From assembly GCF_023159225.1 (NCBI RefSeq), contig NC_063167.1, positions 4,018,234 to 4,082,233 on the forward strand: 64,000 nt of DNA, given 5' to 3'. The position numbers and the translations under genes are program-made. A model generated the notes under the pieces. That model was given only the letters and a program-made list of their open reading frames with translations. It was not told where the DNA came from and ran no database searches. Shown here in pieces: positions 59,297 to 64,000 of this stretch; position 1 is the stretch's first letter, and every line of letters starts with the position of its first letter. Origin of the DNA: Perognathus longimembris pacificus. Taxonomy: Eukaryota; Chordata; Mammalia; Rodentia; Heteromyidae.

Positions 59297-59526
59297 ACTA
59301 GGTGCTGTTGGCTCACACCTATAATCCTAGCTACTTGAGAAGCTGAGCTCTGGGGATCCTGGTTTGAAGTCAGCCTGGGTAGGGAAGTTTGTGATACTCT
59401 TACCTCCAATTAACCACCAAAAATCTGGAAATGGAGCCGTGGCTCAAATGGTAGAACACTAGCCTTGAGAAGGAAAAAAAAAGCTCAGGGACAGCACTCA
59501 GACCCTGAGTTCAAGCTCCAGGCAGG
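59297..59526 (+). mobile_element. B1-dID-type SINE dimer inside L1
   Basis: Sense copy: ctgttggctcacacctataa, tcctagctacttgagaagc, linker ctccaattaaccaccaa, right arm gagccgtggctcaaatggta ... ccctgagttcaagctccagg. Its tail has become the microsatellite to its right. Confidence 0.86.
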
Positions 59527-59549
59527 ATCTCTCTCTCTCTCTCTCTCCA

Positions 59550-59584
<35 letters not shown>
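59527..59584. repeat. (TC)n-(CA)n microsatellite at a SINE tail
   Basis: About 10 TC units then, after catca, about 16 CA units, directly after the SINE right arm. Confidence 0.92.
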
Positions 59585-59585
<1 letters not shown>

Positions 59586-60166
59586 CCAAGACATCCCAGA
59601 GAAGTTAGAGATTTAAGTGAGTAAAGATGATTGTTAAGGTGTTGGTCTTCCCTAAGTTGGTTTATGAAGACAGTGACATCCAAGTCACAGTTTAGACAAG
59701 CTGCTCGGGAAGTTTCTGTGGAATGAGAAGGACCTAGAATAACCAAATCAGCTTTGAGAAAGAGCAAAGCCAGAAGATGACACTGCCTGACTTGTGAGAG
59801 AGCACACATGTGGATATCAGGGCCGAGTGGAGTCCAGGAATAGGCCCCCACACAAATAGGGGGCCAGTTCATCCATGGCCAAGGAGCAGAGGCACTTCAA
59901 GGCAGAGGATAGTCTTTCAACAAACGAAACAATTGGATATACATATGTTTAAACAAAGACATGATGTGCATCCCAAACAGTATAAGAACAGTAACTCAGA
60001 AAAACTTCTAGAACAAAACAGGCTAAAGTTTCTGTAACCTTGAGTTCGGCAATGATTTGTTAGCTGTGGCATCAAAAGCATAATCCTTGAGAAAAACAAA
60101 GGGGGTCAGACTTTGGAAAAATGAAGAAATCCAGTTTAAAATAGTATTGTTAAGACTGGGAAGATG

Positions 60167-60382
60167 GGGCTGGAGATATTGCCTAGTGGCAAGAATGCTT
60201 GCCTCGTATACATGAGGCCCTGGGTTCGATTCCCCAGCACCACATATACAGAAAATGGTCAGAAGTGGCGCTGTGGCTCAGGTGGCAGAGTGCTAGCCTT
60301 GAGCGGGAAGAAGCCAGGGACAGTGCTCAGGCCCTGAGTCCAAGGCCCAGGACTGGCCAAAAAAAAAAAAAAAAAAAATGGC
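60167..60382 (+). mobile_element. IDL-Geo SINE with 15-bp target duplication
   Basis: Sense dimer inside the L1, flanked by AAGACTGGGAAGATG at 60152-60166 and 60383-60397. Mixed marks: older left arm (cgtatacatgag, cctgggttcg) with younger right arm (gagcgggaag, gagtccaaggc). Confidence 0.95.
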
Positions 60383-61262
60383 AAGACTGGGAAGATGTCG
60401 CACACTTGGAGGCCCCTTTGCAAAGCGTGTGCCTCATAGAGGACTCGTGTCTACACCATGGGACTCGTGCTAATGCAGTGGTGTGGAAGAAACCCAGTTT
60501 TAAAGTAGGTAAGAAATGTGAATAGCCACTTCAATATACACAGCAGCTTTAAGAGATGTTCAGTAAAATTAGCCATCAGTGATGAAATGAAAAGCCACAA
60601 TGAGCGACTGGTAGTTTACTAGAAAGAGTATCATCAGAGCAGAACCCCGCAGCCCTGCTTTGCCGATGCTGCTGAGCCCGCGGGCGCTGCGGCGGGAACT
60701 CCCCTGCTTTGCGTGTGGAACTGCGCAATGGGAACTGTGCAATGGTTAGGCCACCTTGAAATCAACTCTGACACATTCTTACAGGTTCACACTTGAAAAG
60801 AAATTCTATAATCCTGCTAATATAACCCAGGTGGTCCACTTCAGGGTATTTATGGGAGAGAATGAAGAGCTGTGTTCATATAAAGGTTTGTAGGACAGTA
60901 TTTCTACTCAGGATAACCAAAAGTGTTAGCAGCAGCCCAAATGCCATTGAGTGTGGGCGTCAGTGCTTCATCGGAATACTACTCAGCAGTAAAAAGGAGG
61001 AAATGAGATCCTGTGGGTGAGCCCTGGAGGTCCTTTGTGCAGACCCAAAGGCTGCGTATTGTCTGGTTCCATTCATAGGTCATTCTGGAAAAGCACCTCT
61101 TGGAAAGGAAGCAGGTTGGGGGGGGGGGGGACTTGGGGGAGGACTGAGTTTACTACCGAAGAGCATAGGAAAGAGGGGCACGTTCTCTGTGTCTTAACAG
61201 TGGTATTGAGTATACAGTCATATGTTTGCTTAGTGTATGCACCTGAACAATCTGAAAAATGA

Positions 61263-61660
61263 TTTTCAAATGGCCAGTAGGGAAATAGATACTGAAACCA
61301 CAGTGAGGGAACAACAATTTGAGTGCTTAAAATGAGAAAAACTACAGCTCTCATCCATTACTGGTAGCGTATGGAGAATGGGTGGGTAAGTTTTATTCTG
61401 ATATTAAGCATCTACAACATGGTCTAATGAGTTTGTTAAGTATTTACCTAAAGAAATGAAAATAACATGTTCACAAAAGGACCTTTCCAAGAATGGTTCT
61501 GTAAAGCCAGACTCAAAACAACCCATATTAAAAAGCAAACTATTACAACAGAATACTACTGAGTGGTAAGATGGATGGATGGATGGAACTCAAAAACAAG
61601 AAGAATGTACTGTATGAGTGCACATAGGTAAACTCCAAGAACAGACCAAACCAAGTTATG
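61263..61660 (+). mobile_element. Second decayed L1 ORF2/3' fragment
   Basis: The ORF2 end begins again here: caaatggccagtagggaaat, aaccacagtgagg, ctacagctctcatccattac, then tatttacctaaagaaatgaa, gaatactactgagtggtaag, gtactgtatgagtgcac. A short (GGAT)n at 61567-61583. It repeats parts already present in the copy to the left, so it is a separate insertion or a duplicated segment. Confidence 0.62.
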
Positions 61661-61784
61661 ATCCTCAAGAATAGTCTCTGGAGTGTAAAGAGGGGAGGAG
61701 TAGGAAGAGACGAAGGAAGTTTTGTCCTTACATCTCTAGTTGTACAAAGGGGTTTCACGTCAGCATGCCAGCCGGTGAGCACAG

Positions 61785-61925
61785 GCATCTTTTATTTAGT
61801 AGGTGTACGAGGAGGTTTCAGTTCCATTAGTCAAGTTGCGAGTACAATGAATGCATCATGATCAAAGTCACCTCTTCCATCATTCTCCCATCCCTAGCCA
61901 TCCCCTGAAGTTACCTAGCTCCATT
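61785..61925 (-). mobile_element. L1 3' UTR fragment
   Basis: Antisense text gaggaggtttcagttccatt, agtcaagttgcgagtacaat, catcattctcccatccctag resembles the same rodent L1 3' UTR family as 13800 and 23566. Confidence 0.5.
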
Positions 61926-61941
61926 TTCGTTTTGTTTTGAT

Positions 61942-62138
61942 TTTTTACCAGTCCTGGGGCTTGAACTCGGGGCCTGAGCACTGTCCCTGGCTTCTTTTTG
62001 CTCAAGGCTAGCATTTACCACGAGTCACAGTGCCACTTCCGGCTTTTTCTATATTATATATGTGGTGCTGAGGAATCGAACCCAGGGCTTCATGTATACG
62101 GGGCGAGCACACTACCACTAGGCCACATTCCCAGCCCC
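61942..62138 (-). mobile_element. IDL-Geo SINE, older copy
   Basis: Antisense: taccagtcctggggcttgaa, tgctcaaggctagcatttac, agtcacagtgccacttccgg, gaatcgaacccagggcttca, ggccacattcccagcccc. Confidence 0.9.
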
Positions 62139-62319
62139 ACCTGTCCGTTTTTACATGGGGAACTTTCTGTGGTGACAAGAATGTACTAAATGTTGGCTTG
62201 TGATTTGCATGGTTTAACAATTGTGACCCGATTAAGATATGTTTTAATAAGTCAGCCTCCGTGTGAGTCCTGAATTCTTTAGCCATTTACTTTGGCCCTG
62301 GCTTGTCCGTTTTGTATGA

Positions 62320-62560
62320 CCCACGTCTCGTGAGCTCCGTTTCACGGGCGGTGTCCCGTACTCTGCGAAGGCAGCAGGGAGCCCGGCGGCCTGGCCAAGG
62401 GCCCACGGGGGAGCCAGCGCCTCCGCGGCCACCGCTTCGCCGTCCGCAGAACCCCAGTGCTGGGGGAAAGGGGAAGACCTTCTCGAGTGCCCAGGCCCGA
62501 GGGCAGCCCCTCGCCAGTGTCCCCTTCGCCAGTGTCCTTGCCCCGCTTCCTTCCAACACA
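62320..62560. promoter_or_regulatory. CpG-rich block, weak promoter candidate
   Basis: About 16 CpG in the 135 bp from 62325 to 62460 (gcctccgcggccaccgcttc, gccgtccgcag), thinning to the right. No TATA or CCAAT box and no recognisable coding product; long overlapping frames on both strands (138-208 codons, 62287-63478) are expected in GC-rich DNA. Confidence 0.35.
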
Positions 62561-63955
62561 TCTGGCTTGGATCCTCTCCCTCGTGGGTGGTGTCTTCCAG
62601 TGTAGACAACTCCGGAATCATCGGCAGAGTGGACCTCTTCCTCTCCTCTCTGCTCACACGTGCTTAGTCTTGTGTTCTGTGAAGTTTCTCTCAAACTCTG
62701 CATGCTGTTGTTTGGTCTCTCACGTTTTCGGGTTCTCTAGGAACCGTCAAGCTTGTGCTCCTTGGGGTGGGGGGTGGGGTGAAGAATGGGGAGTGGTTGG
62801 TCATTGTGGCCCCTCGTCCCCGCCCGGGTCGGACCCTTCTGGTCTCCTGCCTTATTCCCCACTTGCCCTGCTTGCGTCACACTGCGGGATCAAGCTTGGG
62901 CTCCTTACCATGGCAGAGCACTGCCTTGTCCCATCCCTCTGGGCAGCAGGACCTCGTAGGGGCCTCCAGTTCCTCTCCTCCTCCTCAGGCCCCCCCTCCC
63001 GGCCTGAATCGCACCCTGCTTCGGGTTCTTGGTGACCTCGTGCTTGTCTGTCTTTACACATGCGCTCTGTAGGGGCTGTGCCGTCTCTTTCTCGCATGTT
63101 CTGTGCACAGAAGGTGCTCAGTGGTCTGCTGAAGGGAGCAGCAGCTGCGGCTGGAGCTGGGTGGTGCTGCCTCCTCCCTGGGGGTTCCTGTGGAGGGCCA
63201 GTCCCCACTCCCCCCTGCCCCAGAGGGGCGAGGAGCTGGGGCTGGGTGGGGGGGGCATCAGAGCTCTCGACCCTGACCCTCCAAGACACTGTGCTCTGGA
63301 AGCTTCGCGTGGGACTTGTAAGAGGAGGGCTTCCCCCTTTCCTGCCATGATCCACAGGGTCTGGTGGTGGATTTTTCCCAGGGAAGACAGGAAGGAGAAA
63401 AATGGGAGGACGGCCTGCCAAGGGAGAGTGCGGAAGGCAAGGCCAGCTTCCCTGCCCGGTGCTCTGGCTGGGTCTCAACTATGAATGCCAACCGGAGGGC
63501 AGTGAGGGCTGAGCCAGGGCTGCGCCTTGGCCTCCCCTCCAGCCCCGGAGCGCAGAGAAAACACGGCTGTAGACAGGCACCCCCCCACTGCCCATGGGAA
63601 CCGTGGGGGCTGCGCCAGGAGCGAGAGCCACGGCACGGGCTCCGCTAACAGGAGGCGCAGCCAGGGCTTCAGAGGCGAAGCCGCGGCCCCATGCTGGGAG
63701 CTGGCTCGGCTTGCGAGCCTCCCTTCCCGCTCCGTGGCTGCTCCTTGTCTGTATTTTGTATTTAATTCTCCCTTCCCCTCATTTTTGAGTGCAGCAGTCT
63801 CCTCCCTGACGGGAATGAGAGAGGAAGGTGCTAAATGAAATATTCTCATGCAGTTATGATTTGCCTGGGGCCACTTGGAGTTTCTTGAGTAAATCAAAAT
63901 ATGCATTTCAGTGAGGTTCAAAAACCTCGCTGCCTGAGCCTCCCCGGCAGCGGAG
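62561..63955. other. GC-rich DNA, no gene recognised
   Basis: GC-rich up to about 63740, with many overlapping frames (up to 208 codons, minus strand 62852-63478) that lack known domains. An L2-like patch may be present near 63090-63125 (tgtgcacagaaggtgctcag). Confidence 0.4.
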
Positions 63956-63994
63956 GAGGGCGGCAGGGGTGGGGGGGTGGGGGCGGGGGGGGGC
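63956..63994 (+). repeat. G-rich low-complexity run
   Basis: Repeated G-runs of three to nine bases (gaggagggcggcaggggtgg and onwards) to the window's right end; at least four runs of three or more G are closely spaced. Confidence 0.85.
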
Positions 63995-64000
63995 TGGCAT

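Larger units (their letters stand above)
58960..61262 (+). mobile_element. Long decayed L1 ORF2 to 3' UTR
   Basis: Collinear over 2.3 kb with old mammalian L1: aaggaagtgtgtaaaacttc, gagaaggacctagaataacc, gagtccaggaataggccccc, gaggatagtctttcaacaaa, attggatatacatatg, tcatcggaatactactcagc followed by agtaaaaaggaggaaatgag, and attgtctggttccattcat. It is split by a B1-dID-type SINE (59297) and an IDL-Geo SINE (60167). No open frame survives. A GC-rich patch at 60650-60735 does not match L1. Confidence 0.78.

Noticed and set aside
62852..63478. 208-codon minus-strand frame, plus 192- and 151-codon frames opposite it
   Set aside because: All lie in GC-rich DNA where stop codons are rare; none has a known domain and they contradict one another.
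1..64000. CRISPR arrays, prophage or bacterial-type operons
   Set aside because: No regularly spaced direct repeats, Shine-Dalgarno-led gene clusters or compact coding; the sequence is mammalian.

Overview
This is a stretch of mammalian nuclear DNA, almost certainly from a rodent. It has no bacterial gene organisation, no long coding frame with a recognisable product, and no RNA gene that I can defend. The best clue to the host is the SINE population. The commonest young element is a dimer with an ID-like (tRNA-Ala-type) left arm and a distinctive right arm, matching what I know as the IDL-Geo SINE of geomyoid rodents (kangaroo rats, pocket mice, pocket gophers). The older dimers have a 7SL/B1-like left arm and the same kind of right arm (B1-dID type). 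A geomyoid rodent is therefore my best guess; rodent is much safer than the superfamily.

Layout. 1-3,400: SINEs and unremarkable DNA. About 3,430-3,830: a CpG-rich block with CCAAT, CRE-like, E-box and ETS-like motifs, the best promoter candidate. 4,670-13,400: dense SINEs (including nested stacks), an LTR remnant, an old LINE2-like copy, a decayed L1 and a complete 528-bp solo LTR with 6-bp target duplications. 13,800-15,590: an L1 whose 5' part is inverted relative to its 3' part. 15,700-28,400: more L1 remnants, SINEs and microsatellites, including a 127-bp CCCT tract. 28,386-35,700: 7.3 kb with no lineage-specific SINE, AT-rich, the most likely home of conserved regulatory DNA. 35,700-42,600: SINEs plus old LINE and MIR sequence. 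42,600-48,580: SINE-poor, with one exon-like 147-bp open segment between good splice sites. 48,580-58,900: sparse SINEs, L2 remnants and GC-rich patches. 58,960-61,660: two decayed L1 copies in tandem. 62,300-64,000: GC- and CpG-rich sequence ending in a G-run.

How it fits together. Most or all of the window is probably intronic or intergenic. What can be read with confidence is its transposon history: very old MIR, L2 and L1 remnants; then B1-dID-type dimers; then IDL-Geo dimers, several of which still have perfect target-site duplications and share diagnostic changes. I could not identify the locus or any protein-coding gene. Family names were assigned by eye and memory, without a database search.
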